64,000 nucleotides of DNA, from contig NZ_CP025815.1 of assembly GCF_003352045.1 (NCBI RefSeq), positions 1,674,001 to 1,738,000 of the forward strand. Direction: 5' to 3'. Positions 45,375-53,617 of the stretch are shown here, piece after piece. The notes under the pieces are model-generated. The model ran no database searches, had not been told where the DNA came from, and was given only the letters and a program-made list of their open reading frames with translations. Numbering within the stretch: the stretch's first letter is position 1; each line of letters opens with the position of its first letter. The translations under genes and the position numbers were made by a program. This DNA comes from Sulfitobacter sp. JL08. GTDB taxonomy: Bacteria > Pseudomonadota > Alphaproteobacteria > Rhodobacterales > Rhodobacteraceae.

Positions 45375-46278
45375 TGTGGTCCGGAGGGGTTAGGGGGGCC
45401 GACTGGCGCGCAAAGGTTTCTCTTTGCCAGACATAAAGTCCGGCCGCGGCAATAACAAGCGCCCCCACTACAGTCCAGAAATCGGGGACTTCGGCAAAGA
45501 ACAGCAGCCCCCAGAACGCGGCGAACACCAGACCCAGATAGGCATATGGCGCCAGCATTCCGGCCTCGCCCGCTGTCAGGGCGCGGATCAGGCTCATTTG
45601 TCCGGCGGTGCCAAAGGCTGCGATCATTCCCATCAACAGCCAGCCTTTGGCGCCGGGCGGCTGCCATGCGAACGGAACGGCGATGGACAGGATCAGGGTG
45701 CCGACCAGACCGGTGTAGAACAAAGAGGTCCAAACATCCTCGTCCCGCCCGACTAGCCGCGTCAGCAGCGCGTAGGAACTGTAACACAGCGCAGCCCCCA
45801 GCGGCAGCAGTGCATAAGGCGAAAACACATCGCTGCCCGGGCGGATCACGATCAGCGCGCCGACCATCGCGGCCAGAATGCCGAACACTCGCCGCATCCC
45901 AAGTTTTTCGCCCAGAAACAGCGCCGCACCCAGCGTAACAAGAACGGGATTCACATTCATGATGGCGCTGGCCTCGGTCAGGCCGATATGGGCCAGCCCC
46001 AGAAAGAAACATCCCGTCGCGCCCATCAACAGAACCGACCGGAAGAATTGCAGCTTGAGGTATTTCGTTCGCATGACCGACCGGAACCTTGGCGCGATCA
46101 GCACCAGAACCAACGCCATCTGCCCGGCATAGCGCGCCCAGAGCGCGGGCACGGTGCCCACAATCGGCGACAGCGCCTTGACGGTGGCATCCATCATCGA
46201 AAAGCACAGGATCGCAAGAATCATGTAGGCAATCGCGCGGCCGTTTCCGGCAAGGGCAGGGGCGACAGAGATTGTCAT
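45358..46278 (-). CDS. EamA/DMT-family permease
   Basis: This 306-residue protein has ten helices in two EamA repeats, with NVNPVLVTLGAALFLGEKL and APYAYLGLVFAAFWGLLFFAE as the repeat-ending signatures. These are drug/metabolite exporters of unknown substrate, often for amino acids or purines. I chose MTISVAPALAG at 46278; the frame extends 15 codons upstream without an RBS, and the site at 46278 is itself only CCCTTT-like, so the start is uncertain. Confidence 0.83.
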   Translation of the reverse strand: MTISVAPALAGNGRAIAYMILAILCFSMMDATVKALSPIVGTVPALWARYAGQMALVLVLIAPRFRSVMRTKYLKLQFFRSVLLMGATGCFFLGLAHIGLTEASAIMNVNPVLVTLGAALFLGEKLGMRRVFGILAAMVGALIVIRPGSDVFSPYALLPLGAALCYSSYALLTRLVGRDEDVWTSLFYTGLVGTLILSIAVPFAWQPPGAKGWLLMGMIAAFGTAGQMSLIRALTAGEAGMLAPYAYLGLVFAAFWGLLFFAEVPDFWTVVGALVIAAAGLYVWQRETFARQSAPLTPPDHSGQET

Positions 46279-46356
46279 AAAGGGTGGGCGCAATCGGGCA
46301 TGACCGCCGTGATAGGCGTGCAACCACGGCCTGTCCAGTAGGACAGGCGGCGGGGT

Positions 46357-47436
46357 CTAGGTGTCGTCAGCGTCGGGCAGGACCAGTTCCAGATCGCCGC
46401 GCGCCTCAAGCGCGCGAATGGCGCCTACGATCTGGGTCATCGCCGCTTCGACCGCTTTGGGTTTGGATGGGCCGGCCTCTTCTATTTCGTCGCGCAGGGC
46501 ATCGCCCATGCGCCCTGACAGGTTAGACAGGATATACGTTGCCACGTCGCCGTGACCTGCGGCATCTGCCCCGGCCAGCGCGGTGACAATCTGTGCCTGA
46601 TCCACCTCGCGCAGGATCTTGGGAATGTCGCGGGGCGCGATACGGTCGGGGATGTTGGCAAAGGTAAAGATGGCGCGCCGCACCTGTTCGGCAAAGCCTG
46701 CATCGGTTTCATCCAGCCCGCTCAGAACGTCTTCGCGCGTGGTGGCGGGTGAAAAATTCAGTATTTCACCGACCCGTTCCACCGGACCGCTGGCAAAAGC
46801 CGTGGCGGGTTTGTTTTCCATCTGGCTGGCAAGGGACAGACCGATCCGGTCAACCGCATCCGGAGTGACAGCGCCGGTGCGCGACACCGCATAGGTGATC
46901 TGGCGCGCCCGCGGGCCGGGTAACTGGCCCAACAGTTCCGCCGCCTTGGGCACATCCAGTTTGGCCAGAAGCACAGCGGCGATTTCGACACTTTCATTTT
47001 CCAGCACCGGCAGCAGAACGGCAATGTCCTGCGCGCGAATACGCTCCCACGGGTCGCCCGCCTGACGCACGCCAGCCTCTTTGCGCAGGCGCGATGCGGT
47101 TTGCGGGCTGATACAGCCATCCAGCGCATCGATTGCGCCGGCCATGCCTTTGGGAAAGGAAAGACCGATCCTGCCCAGTTCGTTGGCAAATTCGTCAATC
47201 ACGCGCGCAACGGTATCGCGATCTACACTGCGCATTTCGCCCATCTGCTGGGTCAATTGCGCCTGAAGCGCTTCGGGCAATTCCTCAAGCGCAATTTCGG
47301 CCCCTTCGTTCAGCAGAAAGCGCACTACAATCGCCGCCTTGGCCTTGCGTGACAGGGCAATGGGGGCGGGTGTGGAGCCGGTGCCATTGACAGACGGAAC
47401 AGACGCGGCAGATGCGACAGACGGGGGCAGCGACAT
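46357..47436 (-). CDS. fliG: Flagellar motor switch protein FliG
   Basis: This 359-residue protein starts MSLPPSVASAAS with a flexible head. FliG N (LSRKAKAAIVVRFLLNEG), middle (ARAQDIAVLLPVLENESVEIAAVLLAKLD) and C-terminal torque domain (FTFANIPDRIAPRDIPKIL to YILSNLSGRMGDALRDEI) follow in order. FliG sits on the MS ring and touches the stator MotA. No other flagellar gene is in the window, so fliG is separated from the main flagellar locus. The middle EHPQ-type motif is poorly preserved. The start has AAGAGG. Confidence 0.87.
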   Translation of the reverse strand: MSLPPSVASAASVPSVNGTGSTPAPIALSRKAKAAIVVRFLLNEGAEIALEELPEALQAQLTQQMGEMRSVDRDTVARVIDEFANELGRIGLSFPKGMAGAIDALDGCISPQTASRLRKEAGVRQAGDPWERIRAQDIAVLLPVLENESVEIAAVLLAKLDVPKAAELLGQLPGPRARQITYAVSRTGAVTPDAVDRIGLSLASQMENKPATAFASGPVERVGEILNFSPATTREDVLSGLDETDAGFAEQVRRAIFTFANIPDRIAPRDIPKILREVDQAQIVTALAGADAAGHGDVATYILSNLSGRMGDALRDEIEEAGPSKPKAVEAAMTQIVGAIRALEARGDLELVLPDADDT

Positions 47437-47500
47437 GAAAACCTCTTGCCGGACAGGACTGACCTGTTTCTAGTCCGGCAAGGATGAATATCGCCTTAAA

Positions 47501-48034
47501 TCAGTAATTGTAGGTCTGTCCGGTCGCCAAAGCCTCGCGCAGGGATGTTTCAGGCCATCCGCCTTGACCGCCGCGCGCCTGTATTTCACGCAGTTGCGCA
47601 AGGGCGGCGGCCTTGTCGCCCGCTTCGATCAGGCCCTGACCCATATAGGACCGCGCCAGCAAATTGTCGGGGTTGCGGGCAATCGCATCACGGTAATACG
47701 CCATGCCGCGTTCTGTATTGCCCATTTTGCGGTGAGTGAAACCCAGATAGGTCAACACCCGGTCGTCGCTCTGGTCCGACATTTCCGCCAGAACCTTTTG
47801 CGCATCTTCGTAACGCCCGGCATAGGCCAGTTCGCGCACCGCATCATACAATGTTTCGTCATCAAGCGACGACCCGCGCGGTTTGACGCATTTCTTGCGG
47901 GACGCATCCCAGACCTCTTCGCCCTTGCAGGTTTTGGTGGTGTTGGTGGGTTTGGGCGGCGATGTTGTTGTTTCGTCGCCCGCCGCAAAGGCAAGTGTCG
48001 GCAGGCACAAGGCAACAGACAGCAAAATACGCAT
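47501..48034 (-). CDS. Exported tetratricopeptide protein with a Cys-VWD-Cys motif
   Basis: This 177-residue protein has a signal peptide (about 1-18, TLAFA-AG) and then a short Thr/Pro linker. The motif TCKGEEVWDASRKKCVKP is followed by about three TPR repeats (LAYAGRYEDAQKVLAEM, THRKMGNTERGMAYYRDAI and GQGLIEAGDKAAALAQL). The TPR part is a protein-binding scaffold in the periplasm. The cysteine motif recurs in the next gene. The start at 48034 has GAGGAT; the longer frame to 48115 has no RBS. Confidence 0.82.
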   Translation of the reverse strand: MRILLSVALCLPTLAFAAGDETTTSPPKPTNTTKTCKGEEVWDASRKKCVKPRGSSLDDETLYDAVRELAYAGRYEDAQKVLAEMSDQSDDRVLTYLGFTHRKMGNTERGMAYYRDAIARNPDNLLARSYMGQGLIEAGDKAAALAQLREIQARGGQGGWPETSLREALATGQTYNY

Positions 48035-48139
48035 TACTCTATCCTCATCATGACATGTCAGGTAGGTAGCGTACCCCGGGATAGAGTAAAGCCGCGCTTT
48101 GGTTCGCGGCTTCACAATGTTGTAAGTGTTCCGGCTGGA

Positions 48140-48298
48140 TCAGCCGCTTACGATCGGGGTACAGGCCTGTTTGGCGCTATCCCAGACACTGCCTTGTGCG
48201 CAGGACATGGCCTGTTGGTCATAGCCTGAACATTTGGCCATCGCCAATCCCGGCAACAGGGTCAGGGAAACAGCGATCAGAAGGGTCTTGGGTGTCAT
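48140..48298 (-). CDS. Small exported cysteine-containing protein
   Basis: This 52-residue ORF starts at an ATG with AGGAGAG upstream. It has a signal peptide (about 1-21, LPGLAMA-KC) and a 31-residue mature part containing four cysteines (KCSGYDQQAMSCAQGSVWD then SAKQACTP). The SCAQGSVWDSAKQAC segment matches the motif in the adjacent TPR protein. It is likely a disulfide-bonded periplasmic peptide of unknown function. The RBS, signal peptide and shared motif make it a convincing real gene despite its size. Confidence 0.75.
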   Translation of the reverse strand: MTPKTLLIAVSLTLLPGLAMAKCSGYDQQAMSCAQGSVWDSAKQACTPIVSG

Positions 48299-48483
48299 AA
48301 TTGGCTCTCCTGTGATGGATAGCGGGATCGTAGCATAAAAACCGGGTTTGTTGCAGCGATTTTCCGCGGCAGGAAAGCGACGGCTTGCTGTAGTGCCCTG
48401 GAACTGTTTTACGCGCCCCTGCTTCCATGCCAGATTAAGCGGCGCACCGGTTCTTTCAGCCCGGAAATTGCAAGGGGTTCAAA

Positions 48484-49455
48484 TTGCCAGACCAGCCGCC
48501 GCCATTTCTGATCCTGTCCGATGCCGTGTTGTCGGGAATGGGGATTTCGACACAGGATATCGTCGCGCGTATTGATGCTGCATTGCTGGCCCAGACGCGT
48601 GGCAAGGTGTGGAGCGCGCCGAAAGCCGCGATGCTTCCGGGGGATGGGCGTTACATGATGACAACGCTGTCCGCCAGCGATACACCGCAGATGACTATCG
48701 TCAAATCCGTTATGGTCAGCCCGCGCAATCCTGCGCGCGGGTTGAACGGGGTCGAAGGGGCGATTCTGATGCAGAACAGCGAAACCGGTGATCTGCTGGC
48801 CATCATGCAGGCGGGGTGGATCACAAAGGTGCGCACGGCAGGTCTTAGCTGTGTTGCCGCGCTGCGAATGGCGTATCCGCAATCGCGTGTTCTTGGTCTT
48901 GTCGGTGCCGGTCAACAGGCGCGCGGGCATTTGGTGGCGCTGGCCGATCTGTTCCCCTTGGAACAGGTTCGCATTTTCGGCCGCGGTGAGGCCAATATTG
49001 ATCGGCTGGCCCGTTTGGCATCGGAACTGGGCCTGACGCCGGTGATCTGTGATACGGCGAAAGATGCAATAACCGACGCGGATATCGTCGTTTCGTCGGT
49101 CACGCTGTCTTATGATGCGAAGCCGTTTGTCGATGCACGCTGGATGAAACCGGGGGCTTTTGCCGCAATCACGGATGCCGCGACACCCTGGCATCGCACC
49201 CATATAAAATCGTTTGGCCGGATCATCATCGATGATCTGGAACAGGAACGCGAAAACCTCAGAAAGATGGTTGATCCCGATCTGGTGGAGGGCGATCTGG
49301 CTTCGCTGGTCGGACAGGGGGATCAGCCACACCCCGATCCGACAAAACCATCGGCTTTTGTGTTCAGGGGCATGGCAATCGGCGATTTCGCAATTGCCAG
49401 CCTCGCCTATGAACGGGCGCGCGCGCTGGACCTCGGGCGATCGGTCAGTTGGTAG
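48484..49455 (+). CDS. Ornithine cyclodeaminase / mu-crystallin family protein
   Basis: This 323-residue NAD(P)-dependent family member has the dinucleotide motif GLVGAGQQARGH (about 137-148). Conserved substrate-side blocks are MQAGWITKVRTAGLSCVAA and AITDAATPWHRT. Members include ornithine cyclodeaminase, lysine cyclodeaminase, alanine dehydrogenase and ketimine reductase, so the substrate is open. The only sensible start is a TTG at 48484 (TTG-CCA-GAC) with AAGGGG upstream. A 185-base spacer separates it from the divergent small exported protein. Confidence 0.82.
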   Translation: MPDQPPPFLILSDAVLSGMGISTQDIVARIDAALLAQTRGKVWSAPKAAMLPGDGRYMMTTLSASDTPQMTIVKSVMVSPRNPARGLNGVEGAILMQNSETGDLLAIMQAGWITKVRTAGLSCVAALRMAYPQSRVLGLVGAGQQARGHLVALADLFPLEQVRIFGRGEANIDRLARLASELGLTPVICDTAKDAITDADIVVSSVTLSYDAKPFVDARWMKPGAFAAITDAATPWHRTHIKSFGRIIIDDLEQERENLRKMVDPDLVEGDLASLVGQGDQPHPDPTKPSAFVFRGMAIGDFAIASLAYERARALDLGRSVSW

Positions 49456-49542
49456 GGGTCATTGGCATCCGCACGCTCTGGATATCGCTGATGGGACGCA
49501 GTAAAATCGTGCTCGCAAAGAAAAGAAAGGACACCTTGTCAG

Positions 49543-49695
49543 ATGACACCAACTTTTACCCGCGCGGCACAAGCCGGTTTGATCCTGTCGGTCATTGTGT
49601 TGTCAGGCTGCATTGATCCTGAACTGAACCCGCCAACCAGCGGCGTCTATTATGAGGAAATTCACCATCAGTCGGTCTATGGGCGCAGCCGGTAA
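49543..49695 (+). CDS. Small lipoprotein of 50 residues
   Basis: The ATG at 49543 opens a 50-residue ORF with a lipoprotein signal and lipobox LSGC (C23) followed by IDPELNPPTSGVYYEE. AAAGGA lies about 13 bases upstream. It would be an outer-membrane or inner-membrane lipoprotein with a 28-residue mature part. No family is recognised. It is convergent with purB, ending 18 bases before the purB stop. Confidence 0.68.
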   Translation: MTPTFTRAAQAGLILSVIVLSGCIDPELNPPTSGVYYEEIHHQSVYGRSR

Positions 49696-49713
49696 GGCCG
49701 CGCCCGCGCGCTG

Positions 49714-51024
49714 TTAATCTGTGGTGCCGAACACCCGTTTGAAAATCGTATCCACGTGTTTGGTGTGATAGCCAAGGTCGAACTTTTCTTCGATCTCATC
49801 AGCGCTTAGCGCGGCCAGAACATCGGCATCGGCAAGCAGTTCGGTTTTGAAATCCTTGCCCTGCTCCCAGACTTTCATCGCGTTGCGCTGCACCAGTTTA
49901 TAGGCGTCTTCGCGGCTGACTCCGGCCTGCGTCAGCGCCAGCAATACCCGCTGGCTCATCACCAGTCCGCGGAATTTATTCATGTTCGCCAGCATGTTGT
50001 CGGGGTAGATCACCAGTTTGTCGATCACCATCGTCAACCGCGCCAGCGCAAAATCCAGCGTGATCGTGGTGTCGGGCCCGATATTGCGTTCCACCGAAGA
50101 ATGGGAAATGTCGCGTTCGTGCCAAAGGGCCACGTTTTCCATCGCCGGCACCACGGCCATGCGCACCAGACGCGCCAGACCTGTCAGGTTTTCGGTCAGC
50201 ACCGGATTGCGCTTGTGCGGCATCGCGCTGCTGCCTTTCTGCCCTGCGCTGAAAAATTCTTCGGCCTCAAGCACTTCGGTACGCTGCATGTGGCGGATTT
50301 CGGTGGCAACATTTTCAATCGAACTGCCGACAACGCCAAGTGCTGCGAAAAACGCGGCGTGGCGGTCACGCGGGATGACCTGTGTGCTGATCGGTTCCGG
50401 CTGCAGGCCCAGCTTTTCGCAGACATGTTCTTCGACGCGCGGATCAATATTGGCGAACGTCCCGACCGCGCCCGAGATTGCGCCGGTGGCAATCTCGGCC
50501 CGTGCCGTGTGCAGGCGGGCCAGGTTGCGATCCATTTCCGCATAAAACCGGGCGAATGTCAGGCCCATTGTGGTGGGTTCGGCGTGGATGCCGTGGCTGC
50601 GCCCGATGCGCACGGTATCCTTGTGTTCCAGTGCCCGTCGTTTCAGTGCGGCCAGCAATGCCTCGACATCGGCAATCAGAATATCGGCGGCACGCACCAG
50701 TTGGACGTTGAAGCAGGTGTCCAGCACGTCCGAGCTTGTCATGCCCTGATGCACAAAACGGGCCTCGTCACTGCCGACATGTTCCGCCAGATGGGTCAGG
50801 AACGCGATCACGTCGTGTTTGGTCACGGCTTCGATCTCGTCAATGCGGGCGACATCAAATTCCACGTCCTTGGCCTTCCACACGGCCTCGGCATTGGCGC
50901 GCGGGATCACCCCCAGATCGGCCATCGCATCACAGGCATGGGCCTCGATCTCGTACCAGATGCGGAATTTTGTTGCGGGCGACCAGATGGCAACCATATC
51001 AGGACGGGAATAGCGGGGGATCAT
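49714..51024 (-). CDS. purB: Adenylosuccinate lyase
   Basis: This 436-residue enzyme of purine synthesis splits SAICAR and adenylosuccinate with release of fumarate. The superfamily signature GSSAMPHKRNP spans 264-274, H144/H147 lie in GRSHGIHAEPTT, and the TSSDVLDTC block is at about 96-104. The start MIPRYSRPDM has AAAAGGTG upstream. It is cytosolic and a homotetramer in known cases. Confidence 0.96.
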   Translation of the reverse strand: MIPRYSRPDMVAIWSPATKFRIWYEIEAHACDAMADLGVIPRANAEAVWKAKDVEFDVARIDEIEAVTKHDVIAFLTHLAEHVGSDEARFVHQGMTSSDVLDTCFNVQLVRAADILIADVEALLAALKRRALEHKDTVRIGRSHGIHAEPTTMGLTFARFYAEMDRNLARLHTARAEIATGAISGAVGTFANIDPRVEEHVCEKLGLQPEPISTQVIPRDRHAAFFAALGVVGSSIENVATEIRHMQRTEVLEAEEFFSAGQKGSSAMPHKRNPVLTENLTGLARLVRMAVVPAMENVALWHERDISHSSVERNIGPDTTITLDFALARLTMVIDKLVIYPDNMLANMNKFRGLVMSQRVLLALTQAGVSREDAYKLVQRNAMKVWEQGKDFKTELLADADVLAALSADEIEEKFDLGYHTKHVDTIFKRVFGTTD

Positions 51025-51110
51025 GGGCGGCGCACCTTTTTATGACTGTTCAGCAGATAGGCGCGGTCTTAGACTTAGCCGCGACGCATCACAAGACAGG
51101 AGAGTCGCAA

Positions 51111-51446
51111 GTGAGACGCTTTGCCCTGATCGTGCTGTTGATCTGGCCGTTCACAGCAAGCGCAGGCGATGTTTGGACACCCTTAAGCGGGAGTGAAATC
51201 CGCGAAGCGTTGACGGGGCGTACCCTGCAATATGAAACCGCATGGCAGGATTTCCGGGCCTCCGGCAAGACGCTGTATAATGCAGGGTCCGACAGTTGGG
51301 GAAACTGGCGCATCGAGGATGATCAGTATTGCAGCCAGTGGCCCCCCAATGATCTATGGGCCTGCTATGAAATGGAACGGTCAGGCGACAGATTGCGTTT
51401 TGTCGGACCGAACAACGATATAACCGAGGCTGACTATAAAGAATGA
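51111..51446 (+). CDS. Small exported protein of unknown function
   Basis: This 111-residue ORF starts at a GTG (51111) with AGGAGAG eight bases upstream. It has a signal peptide (about 1-18, ALIVLLIWPFTASA-GD). The mature part contains SGSEIREALTGRTLQYE, WGNWRIEDDQYCSQWPP and LWACYEMERSGDRLRFVG. This is a pattern of small periplasmic proteins in Rhodobacterales resembling DUF995. The two cysteines may form a disulfide. Its stop overlaps the next ORF as ATGA, so the two are translated together. Confidence 0.7.
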   Translation: MRRFALIVLLIWPFTASAGDVWTPLSGSEIREALTGRTLQYETAWQDFRASGKTLYNAGSDSWGNWRIEDDQYCSQWPPNDLWACYEMERSGDRLRFVGPNNDITEADYKE

Positions 51447-51865
51447 ACGCGCAACATCCCGTTCCTCCCGCCCGCAAACTGGCCGATTTTGAAGGCCACT
51501 GGTCGCTGACCCGCGATATCGTCCATGAAAACGGCCCCCCTGCGTTTTTCGAAGGCGAAGCGCACTGGACCCCGCAAGGGGACAATCTGGCATATCTTGA
51601 AGCGGGATTGCTGACGGTAAAGGGACTGGCCCCGATACAAGGGGAACGCCGCTATCTTTGGGGGCCGGACCTTACCGTGTATTTCGAGGACGGGCGGGTG
51701 TTTCATCACGTGCCTGCGCGCGGCGGCCCGGTGTCGCACTGGTGTGATCCCGACCAGTATGACGGGCGCTATGATTTTACCCACTGGCCCAGTTTCGAAG
51801 TTGAATGGCAGGTCAGCGGCCCGCGCAAGGCCTACCGCATGACCAGCACATATCGACGGGTTTAA
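51443..51865 (+). CDS. DUF6314-like protein
   Basis: This 140-residue protein shows the DUF6314 pattern: DFEGHWSLTRDI, GEAHWTPQG, RRYLWGPDLTVYFEDGRVFH, HWCDPDQYDGRYDF and WQVSGPRKAYRMTSTYRR. It looks like a small lipocalin-like beta barrel with conserved Trp, His and Cys residues. No signal peptide is seen. The start overlaps the upstream exported protein gene by four bases. Function unknown. Confidence 0.72.
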   Translation: MNAQHPVPPARKLADFEGHWSLTRDIVHENGPPAFFEGEAHWTPQGDNLAYLEAGLLTVKGLAPIQGERRYLWGPDLTVYFEDGRVFHHVPARGGPVSHWCDPDQYDGRYDFTHWPSFEVEWQVSGPRKAYRMTSTYRRV

Positions 51866-51965
51866 AGCGGGTTCGGGGCCGACAAACGCTTCTTTGCTTG
51901 CGCAGAAAGATCAGGTCGGGCATTTATGCAGAAATCCGATGGCAATGGACAGGAGACAACGATCC

Positions 51966-52565
51966 ATGCAAGCGACAGTGACACGAAACGTATTGGCCGA
52001 CATCCTTGGCCCGCAAAGCGGCACCGCGCTGCGCCTGAAACAGGCGGCGCTGGTTATTCTTGGAATTGCGGTTCTGGCCATCGCAGCCAAGATCAAGGTG
52101 CCGATGTGGCCGGTTCCGATCACAATGGGCACGTTTGCCGTGTTGACGATCGGTGCGGCCTATGGCGCGCGTCTGGGTCTGGCCACGATCCTTGGCTACA
52201 TGATCATCGGCGCGTTGGGCTTTGATATCTTTGCCGGATCATCTGCGGAAAAATTCGGCCTGACCTATATGATGGGCGGCACAGGCGGCTATCTGGTCGG
52301 TTATGTACTGGCGACACTGGCGCTGGGTGCGCTGGCACAGCGCGGCTGGGACCGGTCGTTCAAGTGGATGGCGCTGGCGATGCTGATCGGCAACGTGCTG
52401 ATCTATGTACCGGGTCTGGTCTGGCTGGGGCAACTATACGGTTGGGACAAGCCCATTCTGGCTTGGGGTCTGACCCCGTTCCTGATCGGTGACGTGCTGA
52501 AACTGGCTTTGGCGGCATTGCTGCTGCCCGCGATCTGGAAACTGGTCGGCAACGCGCGCGGCTGA
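51966..52565 (+). CDS. bioY: Biotin transporter BioY
   Basis: This 199-residue, six-helix S component of an ECF-type biotin importer has IKVPMWPVPITMGTFAVLTIG, GLTYMMGGTGGYLVGYVLA and LTPFLIGDVLKLALAALLLP. The bioM and bioN energising genes are absent, so it may act alone or with a shared module elsewhere. The start at 51966 has CAGGAGA upstream. I see no clear BioR-type operator in the 100 bases upstream. A strong terminator follows. Confidence 0.93.
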   Translation: MQATVTRNVLADILGPQSGTALRLKQAALVILGIAVLAIAAKIKVPMWPVPITMGTFAVLTIGAAYGARLGLATILGYMIIGALGFDIFAGSSAEKFGLTYMMGGTGGYLVGYVLATLALGALAQRGWDRSFKWMALAMLIGNVLIYVPGLVWLGQLYGWDKPILAWGLTPFLIGDVLKLALAALLLPAIWKLVGNARG

Positions 52566-52585
52566 CCCCGATCAAATCGACATTC

Positions 52586-52617
52586 AAAAGGCCCGGACCA
52601 TGCGTCCGGGCCTTTTT
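52586..52617 (+). terminator. Rho-independent terminator of bioY
   Basis: A perfect 13-bp stem (AAAAGGCCCGGAC with its complement) at 52586-52598 and 52604-52616 has a 5-base loop and a T-tract, 21 bases after the bioY stop. Confidence 0.93.
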
Positions 52618-52714
52618 CATTGCAGGACAGCCTGTCGCAAGATGGCACTTTGGTATGGACAAGCGTCCACAGGTGACGCTGAATGGACGCCGGACAATCA
52701 AGGAACCCATCGCC

Positions 52715-53281
52715 ATGAGACATAGACGAACGTCTGTTTTTAAACGATTTGCCGCAGCAGTGCTTTTGATCTGTGCTGCGGGCATGGGCCATGCAGGCAC
52801 GCCGGTTGTCTATAGTGATGGTGAACAATCGCTGTTTCGCGTGGATGTTCCGGATTTCTGGTCGGTGCGCACGGGTGGCGAACGCGTGATTGCAGACCCT
52901 GAAACCGATGAACCGCGCACAGTGGGCCGCGTGATCGGTCTGGCGCCTGTCGAAGGGGGTGGCGTCTGGGTGGGGCTGGTTTCTCCGCGCAATGTCACGA
53001 CGCTGGATCAGGCGGACCAGTATCTGCGCGATATCGGCCCATTTCTTGTACAGGATACCGAAATCAGCAAACGCACCAACCGCAGGATCGCAGGCTTGCC
53101 CGCTCGCACCGTGGCGGGACGGGGCACGCGGGATCGCAAATCGATCGATTTTACCGCTGTGACCATTGATCTGCCCAACGGGCGTGTTGCCGTGGCTGTT
53201 GTGGTGTTCGAGGCGGGGGCCGATCCGGCCTCGGCTGATGTGATCAACGAAATGTTCGCATCCTTCAAAGCCATTCGATAA
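52715..53281 (+). CDS. Exported protein of unknown function
   Basis: This 188-residue protein has a signal peptide (about 1-28, CAAGMGHA-GT). The mature part is of alternating beta character: SDGEQSLFRVDVPDFWSVRTGG, GVWVGLVSPRNVTTLDQA, and a C-terminal VAVVVFEAG and NEMFASFKAI. The opening and ending resemble lipoprotein or 'PsbP-like' single-domain periplasmic proteins, but I do not assign a family. The start has AAGGA. A small lipoprotein gene follows 12 bases later, probably in the same transcript. Confidence 0.68.
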   Translation: MRHRRTSVFKRFAAAVLLICAAGMGHAGTPVVYSDGEQSLFRVDVPDFWSVRTGGERVIADPETDEPRTVGRVIGLAPVEGGGVWVGLVSPRNVTTLDQADQYLRDIGPFLVQDTEISKRTNRRIAGLPARTVAGRGTRDRKSIDFTAVTIDLPNGRVAVAVVVFEAGADPASADVINEMFASFKAIR

Positions 53282-53293
53282 GGGGACCGGAAA

Positions 53294-53617
53294 ATGCGTA
53301 TTTCAGTGCGAAAGCTTGTTTTGTCCCTCGGCCTCGGCGCGTCTGTCGTTGCCGTTTCGGCATGTGATCCGGGATCGGTCAGTACTGGCGGTTCGGTGTA
53401 TTACGGGGCGTCTTATTACGATTCGATGTTGTGGAACGACTATTACTATGGCGGCCACACCAAACCCGACCGCCCCGACAGGCCCGACCGCCCCGACAGG
53501 CCGACGCGCCCGCCGATCACAAATCCTGATCCCGGGTTTTCACGCCCGCCGGTGCATCGCCCGCCTGCCGCGCGCCCGCCGATTCACCGCCCGGCCGGTG
53601 GCGGACGGTTGCGCTAG
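53294..53617 (+). CDS. Lipoprotein with Pro-Asp-Arg repeats
   Basis: This 107-residue protein has a lipobox VSAC (C24), a Tyr/Gly-rich stretch (GGSVYYGASYYDSMLWNDYY) and four to five PDR triplets. The tail is rich in Pro and Arg (RPPVHRPPAARPPIHRPAG). The mature protein is largely disordered and positively charged, which suits contact with peptidoglycan, LPS or nucleic acid at the envelope. No domain is recognised. The last four bases overlap the convergent hydrolase-OsmC gene. Confidence 0.68.
   Translation: MRISVRKLVLSLGLGASVVAVSACDPGSVSTGGSVYYGASYYDSMLWNDYYYGGHTKPDRPDRPDRPDRPTRPPITNPDPGFSRPPVHRPPAARPPIHRPAGGGRLR
53465..53500 (+). repeat. Two perfect 18-base tandem repeats encoding PDRPDR
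   Basis: CCCGACCGCCCCGACAGG occurs twice in a row within the lipoprotein gene. The unit encodes PDRPDR, so copy-number change keeps the frame and lengthens or shortens the repeat. It is likely a slippage-prone minisatellite. Confidence 0.75.

Noticed and set aside
53465-53500. Tandem repeats considered as CRISPR
   Set aside because: They have no spacers, contiguous copies, lie within an ORF, and no cas genes are present.
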